From the NCBI GenBank assembly GCA_024642445.1, contig JAHEBG010000042.1, positions 1 through 7,915 of the forward strand: a DNA stretch of 7,915 nucleotides, in the 5' to 3' direction. Positions 1-6,323 of this stretch are shown one piece after another. This DNA comes from Gammaproteobacteria bacterium (GTDB lineage: Bacteria; Pseudomonadota; Gammaproteobacteria; Xanthomonadales; Xanthomonadaceae). A program made the translations under genes and the position numbers. Under the pieces are notes generated by a model. That model was not told the origin of the DNA, did not search any database, and saw only the letters and a program-made list of their open reading frames with translations. Every line of letters starts with the position of its first letter. The first letter of the stretch is position 1.

Positions 1-1138
1 TGGCCGGCGTTTTCACCGCCGGTTTTTCGGCAACAACCGCTTTAACCACGGGTGGCGGCGGTGGCGGTTCAGAGAAGCGGATGCTATCAATGGGAAATTC
101 GGAGAATCCGGGCTGACGCGAACCGGCCAAAAGATTCAGATCGCTCTGCATGATCTGATTGGGCAGGGCGCTGCGGTTGTTGCAGTACTTGAACTCCGAA
201 TACAGGCGGTCGTAGGCAAAGGCGTCGCGGTTGTTTTTGGCGGTATCAAAAGCGCGCTGGGCATTGGCGCGTTTCTCGCAGGCCTTGGTTTGGGCAACGG
301 TTCCCGCGCTGCCTTCGCAGTAATCGGCATTGTTCAGCACATTGGCTTTCAGCGCGTCATCGTACAGTTGCAACAAGCGTTCGCGGGCATACGCCACTTT
401 TTTACCCAGGTTGGCGCAGCGTTGGGCTTTGCTGGCTTCGGCAGGGCGAAATACAGCCAGCGTGGCATCGGCATCGTTGAACACTTTGGCGCGCGCCGCA
501 AACAGGGCAAAGTCGTCCATGGCTTTATCCGGATTGAAGCCGTAGCTTTTGATGATTTGCCGCACCCGATTGCTGCGTGGATTGATCTGCTCGGCCAGCG
601 TTAACGCCTGCAGGTACGTGCGCGCGCTGATGTCTTCTGCGGCCATTTTTGCCTGCACGGTTTCGGCCCATTTTTCACAGGCCGTCTCGGTGGCCAAACA
701 GGCATTCTGCAAGCTCAGTTGCAGCCCTTCCAGTTGCCGGGTATAGGTGCTGCGGGCGGTCTGGTCGGTGACCAAAAAACCGTACAGGCTTTGCGGTGCG
801 CTCCAGTCGGCGTTGCTCGCGCTGGCAGGGTCGCGCAACTGTATGGCATAACGGGTGCTATCGCTGGCACAGGTAAAGCCGCCTTTGGCATCCGGCGCAC
901 CCTCGGCGGTGCAATCCAGTTTCATGAACTGTCCGTCTTCCGACAAACGCTTATACAGTTTGGCGTACTCTTCGGCCGCGTCTTCGGGCGCGCTTTGCGA
1001 CAGCGTCTGGATTTTATTCAGGCTGCCTTGCAGGTTTTCCTGTTGATCGGACGGGCTGGGGCTGCATGCGGCAAGCCCGCACAGCAAGGCAAAGCACAGC
1101 AGTCCTAAGCGTTGACGTTGGTGTATCGCGTTGTCCAT
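1..1138 (-). CDS. Putative outer-membrane or periplasmic lipoprotein, function unknown (C-terminus off the window)
   Basis: The frame is open from ATG 1138 to the left edge (379 codons, no stop). The N-terminus is a lipoprotein signal peptide: basic residues (R8, R10), a hydrophobic stretch at residues 11-24, and lipobox L22-A-A-C25, so C25 is the predicted lipidated cysteine. The mature part is mostly charged, helix-like sequence with eight further cysteines (76, 90, 147, 154, 241, 274, 287, 319). Several are closely spaced (76/90, 147/154, 274/287), which suggests disulfides in an extracytoplasmic protein. Near the left edge a run of six prolines (nt 47-70) leads into an Ala/Lys/Val/Pro-rich segment, like a flexible linker before another domain or a wall-spanning tail. 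I recognise no domain. The start is uncertain: ATG 1138, TTG 1141 and ATG 1171 are in frame, with a TGA six bases above 1171. The gene is divergent from the esterase operon and looks monocistronic at its 5' end. Confidence 0.8.
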   Translation of the reverse strand, partial: MDNAIHQRQRLGLLCFALLCGLAACSPSPSDQQENLQGSLNKIQTLSQSAPEDAAEEYAKLYKRLSEDGQFMKLDCTAEGAPDAKGGFTCASDSTRYAIQLRDPASASNADWSAPQSLYGFLVTDQTARSTYTRQLEGLQLSLQNACLATETACEKWAETVQAKMAAEDISARTYLQALTLAEQINPRSNRVRQIIKSYGFNPDKAMDDFALFAARAKVFNDADATLAVFRPAEASKAQRCANLGKKVAYARERLLQLYDDALKANVLNNADYCEGSAGTVAQTKACEKRANAQRAFDTAKNNRDAFAYDRLYSEFKYCNNRSALPNQIMQSDLNLLAGSRQPGFSEFPIDSIRFSEPPPPPPVVKAVVAEKPAVKTPA

Positions 1139-1149
1139 CAAAGCTTGCG

Positions 1150-1156
1150 CTCCCCT
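1150..1156 (-). promoter_or_regulatory. Ribosome binding site of the lipoprotein gene
   Basis: On the minus strand AGGGGAG lies 11 nt before ATG 1138 and 8 nt before an in-frame TTG at 1141. It falls inside the coding frame if ATG 1171 is used. This favours a start at 1138 or 1141, adding at most one methionine before the signal peptide, over the 11-residue-longer 1171 start. Confidence 0.55.
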
Positions 1157-1219
1157 GCTTTGCTCAATCATGAATCAATGCACGCAATCCGCGGGTAACT
1201 GGGTGGGTGCATGTTCCCG

Positions 1220-1249
1220 ATAGTACCCTTTCGGCGCAGCGCAGGACAA
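1220..1249 (-). promoter_or_regulatory. Candidate sigma70 promoter for the lipoprotein gene
   Basis: Read on the minus strand: TTGTCC (1249-1244; 4 of 6 to TTGACA), an 18-nt spacer, then TACTAT (1225-1220; 4 of 6 to TATAAT). Transcription would start near 1213, leaving a leader of about 75 nt before ATG 1138. The spacer contains the small palindrome GCGC-A-GCGC (1234-1242). The call rests on motif match and position only. Confidence 0.35.
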
Positions 1250-1279
1250 GCACCGGTTCACGTTTTGGCCTATGCAGGC

Positions 1280-1308
1280 TTGGGGAATGCCCGAACATCG
1301 CTTACTAT
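1280..1308 (+). promoter_or_regulatory. Candidate sigma70 promoter for the esterase-algZ-algR block
   Basis: TTGGGG (1280-1285; TTG matches the -35) is followed by a 17-nt spacer and TACTAT (1303-1308; 4 of 6 to TATAAT). The predicted start is about 1315, giving a short leader of about 20 nt that contains the ribosome binding site. It does not overlap the opposing minus-strand candidate at 1220-1249. No match to the AlgR-box consensus known from Pseudomonas (CCGTTCGTC) is visible here. Confidence 0.4.
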
Positions 1309-1333
1309 GACGGCAGTTACCTAGGAAGTCAGC

Positions 1334-1999
1334 ATGCTGCAAACCGTAGAACAAAGCACCTCTAAATACCCGGCCTGGAGCATCATCTGGTTGCACGGCT
1401 TGGGTGCCGATGGCCACGATTTTGCACCGATTGTGCCTGAATTGGTGCGCGAGGACTGGCCTGGCATCCGCTTCGTGTTTCCGCACGCGCCGGTACGGCC
1501 GGTCAGCATCAACGGCGGCGTGCCCATGCGTGCCTGGTACGACATCGTCAGCTTAGAGATCGACAAGCGCGCCGACGAAACCGGTATCCGCGAATCGATG
1601 GCCGACCTGGATGCCTTGATTGGACGCGAGCGCGACCGTGGCATTCCGTTATCGCGCATCCTGCTGGTGGGGTTCTCGCAAGGCGGCGCGGTGGTTTTGG
1701 CGCACGCCTTACGGCAAAAAGTGGCGGTGGCCGGTGTGGTGGGTTTATCCACCTATCTGCCGCTGGGCCAAAGCAATGCCGAACAACTCACCGCGGCCGC
1801 GCTGCAGATTCCGGTATTCATGGCACACGGCAAATCCGACCCGGTGGTTCCGTTGGGCTTGGGTGAGTTCAGCCGCGATCAACTCACAGCCTTGGGCCTG
1901 AAGGTGCAATTCAAAACCTACCCGATGCAACACAATGTCTGCGCCGAGGAGATCCGCGATCTTGGCGATTGGCTTAGCGCGCGTTTCAGTGTGAGATGA
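1334..1999 (+). CDS. Carboxylesterase, phospholipase/carboxylesterase family (alpha/beta hydrolase)
   Basis: This 221-residue cytoplasmic alpha/beta hydrolase matches the length and layout of bacterial carboxylesterase II (Pseudomonas fluorescens EstB type, Abhydrolase_2 family), enzymes that hydrolyse short-chain carboxylic esters. Visible landmarks are the oxyanion-hole motif LHGLGADG near residue 20, the nucleophile elbow GFSQGG with Ser115, the acid Asp169 in HGKSDPVVP, and His200 in MQHNVC, spaced as in the family. There is no signal peptide. ATG 1334 has a good ribosome binding site, AGGA at 1323-1326 with a 7-nt gap. The stop overlaps the next start as ATGA (1996-1999), so the gene is translationally coupled to the sensor kinase. 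The natural substrate is unknown for most members and cannot be read here. Family assignment is firm; any regulatory role with the two-component system is inference. Confidence 0.93.
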   Translation: MLQTVEQSTSKYPAWSIIWLHGLGADGHDFAPIVPELVREDWPGIRFVFPHAPVRPVSINGGVPMRAWYDIVSLEIDKRADETGIRESMADLDALIGRERDRGIPLSRILLVGFSQGGAVVLAHALRQKVAVAGVVGLSTYLPLGQSNAEQLTAAALQIPVFMAHGKSDPVVPLGLGEFSRDQLTALGLKVQFKTYPMQHNVCAEEIRDLGDWLSARFSVR

Positions 2000-3018
2000 G
2001 CCAAGCCCGCAGCACACTGCCCGATTTTTGCCGCTTGCCGCGTATTGCAGCGGTGTGCGGGGTGGTACAGCTGGTGGTGGTGCTGGTGTATCTTTCGCCC
2101 ACACGCACCGAATTGGGCAGTGTTTCGGCATTTGGTTTTACCACCGTGTATGCGCAGTGGCTGGCGTTAACGGCAGCGCTGGTGCTGTGCAAATCGCGGG
2201 TCTGGCTTGAACGCTTTCCACCGCTATTGGCGTTTACTCTGGCGGCCTTGCTGCCCGGCGTTATTACCGCGCTGGCATCGTGGCTGGTGTATGTCATCGA
2301 CAGCGCAACCTATACCAACGCACTGCAGGCGGTTGGCGGCTGGCGGTTCGTACTCAGTATTGCCATCATGATGAGCTTGCTGTGCGCGGTGTTGCTGCAG
2401 TATTTCCAGATGCGCGATCAATGGCAGGAGCAGGTTAAAGCCCATGCCCGCGCCTCTTTGCAGGCTTTGCAGGCACGCATCAATCCGCATTTTCTGTTCA
2501 ATTCCATGAATACCATCGCGGCCCTGGTGCGCAAAGATCCGGCCACCGCCGAAACCGCCATCGAAGATTTATCCGATCTGTTCCGGGCGGCGCTGGGCAG
2601 CGACTCGTCGGATGCCTCGTTGTTCGAGGAACTGCAGATCGTGCGCCAGTATCTGGCCATTGAACAATTGCGCCTGGGCAACCGGCTGCAGCTTGAGTGG
2701 CAACTGGACGATGCCCTGCCGATGCCGATGCGCATGCCGCGCCTGCTGTTGCAGCCGCTGTTCGAGAATGCCGTGGTGCATGGTGTGGCACCCTTGCCGG
2801 AAGGCGGCAGCATTCGGTTTGAAGGCGTGTTGCAAGACGGTTTCGTGCAGTTCACGCTGAGCAACCCCATGCCGCAAACACCCACGTACAGCGGGCATGG
2901 CCATGCTTTGGCTTCGGTGAAGCAGCGTTTGGAATTGTTTTACGGCAGCCGGGCCCGCATTCAGGAAGGCGTGGAACACGGCCGCTATGTCAGCCGTGTA
3001 CGGATTCCCCATGAGTAA
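1996..3018 (+). CDS. algZ: AlgZ/LytS-type membrane sensor histidine kinase
   Basis: This 340-residue protein senses an unknown signal and should phosphorylate the LytTR regulator encoded next. The N-terminal third has four predicted membrane helices (about residues 17-33, 51-65, 77-101, 118-135) with short loops and no large periplasmic domain. A short linker leads into the His_kinase domain, with phospho-acceptor His165 in INPHFLFNSMN. The ATPase half has N-box Asn258 in LFENAVVHG. The glycine-rich lid is reduced to GHGHALASVKQRLELF (from G300) with no clear DxGxG motif; this degeneracy is known in the AlgZ/FimS group. The start overlaps the esterase stop (ATGA), and the stop overlaps the regulator start by 8 nt, so all three are coupled. 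AlgZ is assigned from family features plus the following algR-like gene and hemC; true orthology is not proven. Confidence 0.9.
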   Translation: MSQARSTLPDFCRLPRIAAVCGVVQLVVVLVYLSPTRTELGSVSAFGFTTVYAQWLALTAALVLCKSRVWLERFPPLLAFTLAALLPGVITALASWLVYVIDSATYTNALQAVGGWRFVLSIAIMMSLLCAVLLQYFQMRDQWQEQVKAHARASLQALQARINPHFLFNSMNTIAALVRKDPATAETAIEDLSDLFRAALGSDSSDASLFEELQIVRQYLAIEQLRLGNRLQLEWQLDDALPMPMRMPRLLLQPLFENAVVHGVAPLPEGGSIRFEGVLQDGFVQFTLSNPMPQTPTYSGHGHALASVKQRLELFYGSRARIQEGVEHGRYVSRVRIPHE

Positions 3019-3733
3019 AGACCTGCGCGTTGCCATTGTTGACGATGAGCCGCTGGCCGCCGAGCGTTTGGCACAACTGGTGTCTGATGTGCCGGGATTT
3101 CAAGTGGTGATGCAGGCAGCCAATGCCAAAGAAGCCTTTGCCATGATTGAAGCGCAGAGCCCGGATTTGGTGTTGTTGGATATTTCCATGCCGGGCGAAG
3201 ACGGCTTGTCTTTGGCCCGGCGTCTGCAGCACGTGGCCAGACCGCCGGCAGTGGTGTTCTGTACCGCCTTTGACCAGCATGCGTTGCAGGCCTTCGATGT
3301 CCGCGCCATCGATTATCTGTTGAAGCCTATACGCCGTGATCGGCTCAAGGAAAGCCTGCTGCGGGTGCAACAGGTTTTGCAGGCGCGCGTGCAAGAAGCA
3401 TCGAAAGCCTTTGTAGCCACATCGGTGGGCGGTGTCATTCGCCGGATTGCGCTTGAAGATATTCATTATCTGCAGTCCGATGAAAAATACACGGTGGCGT
3501 ACCATCGCGGCGGTGAGCACGTGTTGGATCAGACCTTGAAGGAACTGGAGGCGCAGTTTCCCGATCAGCTGATTCGTATTCACCGCAACTGCTTGGTGAA
3601 CCCCTTGCAGATGACCGAATTGCGGCGCGACAGCGAAGGCCATGTCTGGGCGGTATTGAAAGAAATCGATGTGCCGCTGGAAGTGAGCCGCCGTTGTGCC
3701 GGCGATTTGAAAGGCTGGTTCAAAGGAAATTGA
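3011..3733 (+). CDS. algR: AlgR-like LytTR-family response regulator
   Basis: This 240-residue cytoplasmic transcription regulator has two domains. The receiver (about 1-120) shows acidic pocket D11-D12, phospho-acceptor Asp57 in [11 protein letters not shown], Thr85 and Lys105 in DYLLKP, all the conserved residues. A linker (about 121-137) leads to a LytTR DNA-binding domain (about 138-238) with the typical [16 protein letters not shown] strand region and the RIHRNCLVN signature. Members bind DNA through beta strands, often at paired direct repeats. In Pseudomonas AlgR controls alginate, twitching motility and virulence genes; the regulon here is unknown. ATG 3011 is preferred because it gives the usual start immediately before the [11 protein letters not shown] strand; an in-frame ATG at 2987 would add eight residues inside the kinase gene. 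The 8-nt overlap with the kinase stop supports coupling, since no strong ribosome binding site is present. Confidence 0.93.
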   Translation: MSKDLRVAIVDDEPLAAERLAQLVSDVPGFQVVMQAANAKEAFAMIEAQSPDLVLLDISMPGEDGLSLARRLQHVARPPAVVFCTAFDQHALQAFDVRAIDYLLKPIRRDRLKESLLRVQQVLQARVQEASKAFVATSVGGVIRRIALEDIHYLQSDEKYTVAYHRGGEHVLDQTLKELEAQFPDQLIRIHRNCLVNPLQMTELRRDSEGHVWAVLKEIDVPLEVSRRCAGDLKGWFKGN

Positions 3734-3761
3734 TGCCAACTCCGGGTGCGGATGCGATAAT
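3733..3761 (+). promoter_or_regulatory. Candidate hemC promoter positioned for a leaderless transcript
   Basis: In the 34-nt gap after algR, GATAAT (3756-3761; 5 of 6 to TATAAT) lies 17 nt after ATGCCA (3733-3738; 4 of 6 to TTGACA). Counting seven bases beyond the -10 hexamer puts the start on the A of the hemC ATG (3768). No convincing Shine-Dalgarno sequence precedes that ATG, which fits leaderless initiation. Short motifs can arise by chance, so this is a hypothesis. Confidence 0.35.
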
Positions 3762-3767
3762 AAGCCG

Positions 3768-4682
3768 ATGAACATACTCCGCTTGGCAACCCGCGAAAGC
3801 ACACTGGCACTCTGGCAAACCCGGCATGTGGCAGGCTTATTGCAGCGTGCGCATCCGGGCCTGCAGGTGGAACTGGTGCCGATGACTACCCGGGGCGATC
3901 AGATTCTTGATGTGTCCTTGTCGAAAATCGGTGGCAAGGGCCTGTTCCTGAAAGAACTGGAAGTGGCCATGCTGGAAGGCCGTGCCGATGCCGCCGTGCA
4001 TTCGCTGAAAGACGTGCCCATGCAATTGGAAGAGGGCTTTGCCTTGGCGGCCGTACTCAAGCGCGACAATCCGTTCGATGCTTTTATCTCGCCGGCCTAT
4101 GCCGATCTGTCGGCATTGCCGCACGGTGCCTGTGTCGGCACGTCGTCGCTGCGCCGGCAACTGCAGCTGAAACAACTGCGGCCCGATCTTGTGCTGAAAG
4201 ATCTGCGTGGCAATATCAACACCCGTCTGGCCAAATGCCAGAACGGCGAATACGATGCCATTATTCTGGCCTGTGCCGGCTTGGAGCGTCTGGATCTGCA
4301 CGCGCAGATTCGCAGCGTTCTTACGCCGCCACAGTGGTGGCCGGCGGTGGCGCAGGGCGCCATTGCCATCGAAATCCGCCGCAATCAACCGCAACTCAAG
4401 GCGCTGTTCGCAGCACTTAACCACCCTGAAACCGAATGCTGCGTGCGCGCCGAGCGCGCCATGAACAAAGCCCTGCACGGCTCCTGCCATGTTCCGGTAG
4501 CGGCCTATGCCACACTCCAGGGCGAATCCCTGGCCTTAAGTGGCTGGGTGGGCGATGCCACACACGGGCATCCGATTACGGCGCAGGCCAGCGGCAATGC
4601 CGCAAGCCCTGAATTGTTGGGCGAGGCCGTCGCCGAGCAGTTGTTTGGCCTAGGCGCGGCAAAACTGCTTGGGCTGAGTTAA
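3768..4682 (+). CDS. hemC: Porphobilinogen deaminase (hydroxymethylbilane synthase)
   Basis: HemC joins four porphobilinogen molecules into hydroxymethylbilane, the linear precursor of uroporphyrinogen III, in the cytoplasmic haem/sirohaem/corrin pathway. At 304 residues it is close to the usual length (E. coli about 313). It opens with [16 protein letters not shown], has the active-site segment AVHSLKDVP with catalytic Asp82, the substrate-binding arginines in GTSSLRRQ and [10 protein letters not shown], and Cys240 in [10 protein letters not shown], which carries the dipyrromethane cofactor. The segment before [10 protein letters not shown] reads PPQWWPAV, where many homologues have LPAPGQGA; the AQGA form is in my recollection seen in xanthomonads. 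The gene follows algR by 34 nt with no strong ribosome binding site, so it may be read from the upstream operon, from its own promoter, or both. hemD, a common downstream partner, is absent; the next gene is convergent. Confidence 0.97.
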   Translation: MNILRLATRESTLALWQTRHVAGLLQRAHPGLQVELVPMTTRGDQILDVSLSKIGGKGLFLKELEVAMLEGRADAAVHSLKDVPMQLEEGFALAAVLKRDNPFDAFISPAYADLSALPHGACVGTSSLRRQLQLKQLRPDLVLKDLRGNINTRLAKCQNGEYDAIILACAGLERLDLHAQIRSVLTPPQWWPAVAQGAIAIEIRRNQPQLKALFAALNHPETECCVRAERAMNKALHGSCHVPVAAYATLQGESLALSGWVGDATHGHPITAQASGNAASPELLGEAVAEQLFGLGAAKLLGLS

Positions 4683-4695
4683 GGGCGCGAAACGC

Positions 4696-5586
4696 TTAGT
4701 AGTACAGACTCACCACATGCCGGGCTTCGGCAAAAAACAGCCATCGGCCGATGAATACGCCCAGCATGCCGGATATTGCAGCCAGGCTGTACAACACCGG
4801 AAGGTTCAGAGTCCAAGCTGCGATGCAGGCCAGTGTCGGCAGTACGAAACCGAACAGGCTGCACAGCTCACGCAACCGGCTGCTGTGTTTACGTGCCAGC
4901 ACATGGCCCATTTCCTTGCTGATGAAATTGGCTTCGGTGTGCGGGTTTTCAAACACACTGACCTTACGCGCTTCCGGTAAACCCAACGCACTGCTTCGGC
5001 TTGGCATCTGTGCATGATCGTTGTTGCGCCAATAACCCGCCATCAGGCCCAGTGTGAGCAAGGCCAACAAGGCCAATGCCGGCGCGAAAGTCCAGATGGC
5101 GAAGATGCTGGCCAGCCAAAGACCGCCGGTGTACAGCGCGGACAGCAAATACAGCGGCAGCACACTGGCATGCCGCCAAGCCGGCACCGTTTGCAAGCAA
5201 TGGTAGATTTTTGCGGTGCAAAATACCGTGGCCAGACTCAAGGCCATCAAGGCCAGCGCAAACCCCTTTTGCATGCTGCCATGCACGGGCGTGAATGCCA
5301 AAGCCGCAGCCGGAATAAAACACAGCAGCGCAACAATGCCTTCGCGTGAAAGCCAGGAGCTGCGCCACTGTGAAAGCGCGCGCCAGGCCCGTTCTTTGCG
5401 ACCCAGATGCAGGGTAGAGCTGAGCAGACCACTGACCACAAACACCGCGCCCATGGCCAGTGTCACGTAGTCTTTGATGCCGTAATCGCGGTTATGGCCC
5501 AGCAGCGAACTGGCCCACCAGAACCATAGGCCGTAACCGGCGCCGGACAAGGTGCTGAAAAAAATGACAGACAGGGCAGGATTCAT
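4696..5586 (-). CDS. DmsC-family membrane anchor subunit of a molybdopterin oxidoreductase, likely SoeC-like
   Basis: This 296-residue integral membrane protein has about eight predicted helices (roughly 5-25, 40-58, 84-101, 108-124, 143-165, 167-185, 242-261, 265-285), the count expected of DmsC. Family landmarks are the N-terminal SVIFFSTLSGAGYGL, the loop HLGRKERAWRALSQWRSSWL followed by SREG (residues 60-83), a soluble stretch ending in EMGHVLARKHSSRLR (about 225-239), and the terminal RHVVSLYY. The subunit anchors the catalytic and iron-sulfur subunits to the inner membrane and exchanges electrons with the quinone pool; it normally carries no haem. The N-terminal motif, the HTEANF...KEMG loop and the C-terminal motif recall SoeC of sulfite dehydrogenases more than E. 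coli DmsC, but this is from memory. The start overlaps the iron-sulfur subunit stop by one base (TGATG); a weak GAG lies six bases upstream. It is the last gene of the operon. Confidence 0.9.
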   Translation of the reverse strand: MNPALSVIFFSTLSGAGYGLWFWWASSLLGHNRDYGIKDYVTLAMGAVFVVSGLLSSTLHLGRKERAWRALSQWRSSWLSREGIVALLCFIPAAALAFTPVHGSMQKGFALALMALSLATVFCTAKIYHCLQTVPAWRHASVLPLYLLSALYTGGLWLASIFAIWTFAPALALLALLTLGLMAGYWRNNDHAQMPSRSSALGLPEARKVSVFENPHTEANFISKEMGHVLARKHSSRLRELCSLFGFVLPTLACIAAWTLNLPVLYSLAAISGMLGVFIGRWLFFAEARHVVSLYY

Positions 5587-6323
5587 CAGCGGCTCAACAG
5601 TTTATCCAGCCAGCGCAAGGCGCTGGGCAATTCGGCCGGTTGCAAGCGTTCGCTCTCGGGCGCGCTGCAAACGGGTTGTTTTTTGCGCGGCGGCAGGTAA
5701 CGGTTCACCGGTTGGTAGCCCAGTTCCGGCATCAATGCAGCGCCACCGCGTGCCAATGACTGCAACGATACCGCCGATTCCGGATCGCCGAAATCGCCGA
5801 AGCTGCGGGCTTTGGTCGGGCAGGCCTGAACACAGGCCGGTTGCCGTTGCGCTTCCGGTATCTGTTCGTTGTAGATGCGATCCACGCACAGCGTGCACTT
5901 TTTCATGATGCCTTCGCTGGGCGAATATTCGCGGGCACCGTACGGGCACGCCCAGGAGCACAGTTTGCAGCCGATGCAGGTATCGGGATTGACCAGCACA
6001 ATGCCGTCGGTCTCGCGTTTGTAACTGGCGCCGGTGGGGCAGACCGTAACGCAGGCCGGTGTTTCGCAGTGCAGGCACGAGCGCGGGAAATGCAAAGTGC
6101 TGGCCGGTTGCGTATCCAGCGCTTCCAGTTCAAAACTGTGCACGCGGTTGAACCACACGCCGTCGGGTTCGGCGCCGTAGGCATCGGCATCCGGCAAAGG
6201 GCCGGCAAGGCCTTGTTCATTCCACTCCTTGCAGGCCACCGCGCAGGCATGGCAACCCACGCAGATATCCAGATCAATCAGCAGGCCGAGTTTCTTGGCG
6301 GTAGTGGCAGGCAGTGTCGTCAT
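5586..6323 (-). CDS. Four-cluster [4Fe-4S] electron-transfer subunit (DmsB/SoeB-type)
   Basis: This 245-residue ferredoxin-like subunit passes electrons between a molybdopterin catalytic subunit and the DmsC-type anchor. Sixteen cysteines fall in the four classic groups: C21-C24-C27-C31; C83-C86-C91-C95; C116-C119-C122-C126; and C143-C146 with C164-C168. All ligands for four cubane clusters are therefore present. The protein has no Tat or Sec signal, as usual for B subunits, so location follows the A subunit. The insert after cluster motif 1 (about 35-80, including EPDGVWFNRVHSFE) and the short C-terminal tail after about residue 180 resemble SoeB of cytoplasmic sulfite-oxidising SoeABC; other possibilities are DMSO, polysulfide, thiosulfate or tetrathionate reductase B subunits. 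ATG 6323 overlaps the permease stop as TGATG, without a clear ribosome binding site, indicating translational coupling. Confidence 0.92.
   Translation of the reverse strand: MTTLPATTAKKLGLLIDLDICVGCHACAVACKEWNEQGLAGPLPDADAYGAEPDGVWFNRVHSFELEALDTQPASTLHFPRSCLHCETPACVTVCPTGASYKRETDGIVLVNPDTCIGCKLCSWACPYGAREYSPSEGIMKKCTLCVDRIYNEQIPEAQRQPACVQACPTKARSFGDFGDPESAVSLQSLARGGAALMPELGYQPVNRYLPPRKKQPVCSAPESERLQPAELPSALRWLDKLLSR

Noticed and set aside
290..1108. Plus-strand open frames (104 and 129 codons) across the left part
   Set aside because: They are antisense to the 379-codon lipoprotein frame, which has a proper signal peptide and lipobox.
1175..1486. Minus-strand open frame (103 codons) spanning the divergent promoter region and the esterase start
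   Set aside because: It would overlap both promoter candidates and the esterase N-terminus; its translation looks like shadow sequence.
2990..3802. Long minus-strand open frame (270 codons) opposite algR
   Set aside because: It lies antisense to a clear LytTR regulator and across the hemC start; its translation is rich in His/Gln and shows no family motif, typical of a high-GC shadow frame.
4071..4079. CCGTTCGAT, a near match to the Pseudomonas AlgR box CCGTTCGTC
   Set aside because: Two mismatches, located within the hemC coding sequence, and no second copy near a promoter; likely chance.
3837..4490. Minus-strand open frame (217 codons) inside hemC
   Set aside because: Antisense to highly conserved hemC sequence, with low-complexity composition and no recognisable domain.
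4718..4739. Hairpin GCCG-GGCTT-CGGC followed by AAAAAA, considered as a terminator
   Set aside because: The A run follows the stem on plus, so the T run precedes it on minus. Neither strand has the stem-then-T-run order, and the stem is only four pairs inside coding sequence.
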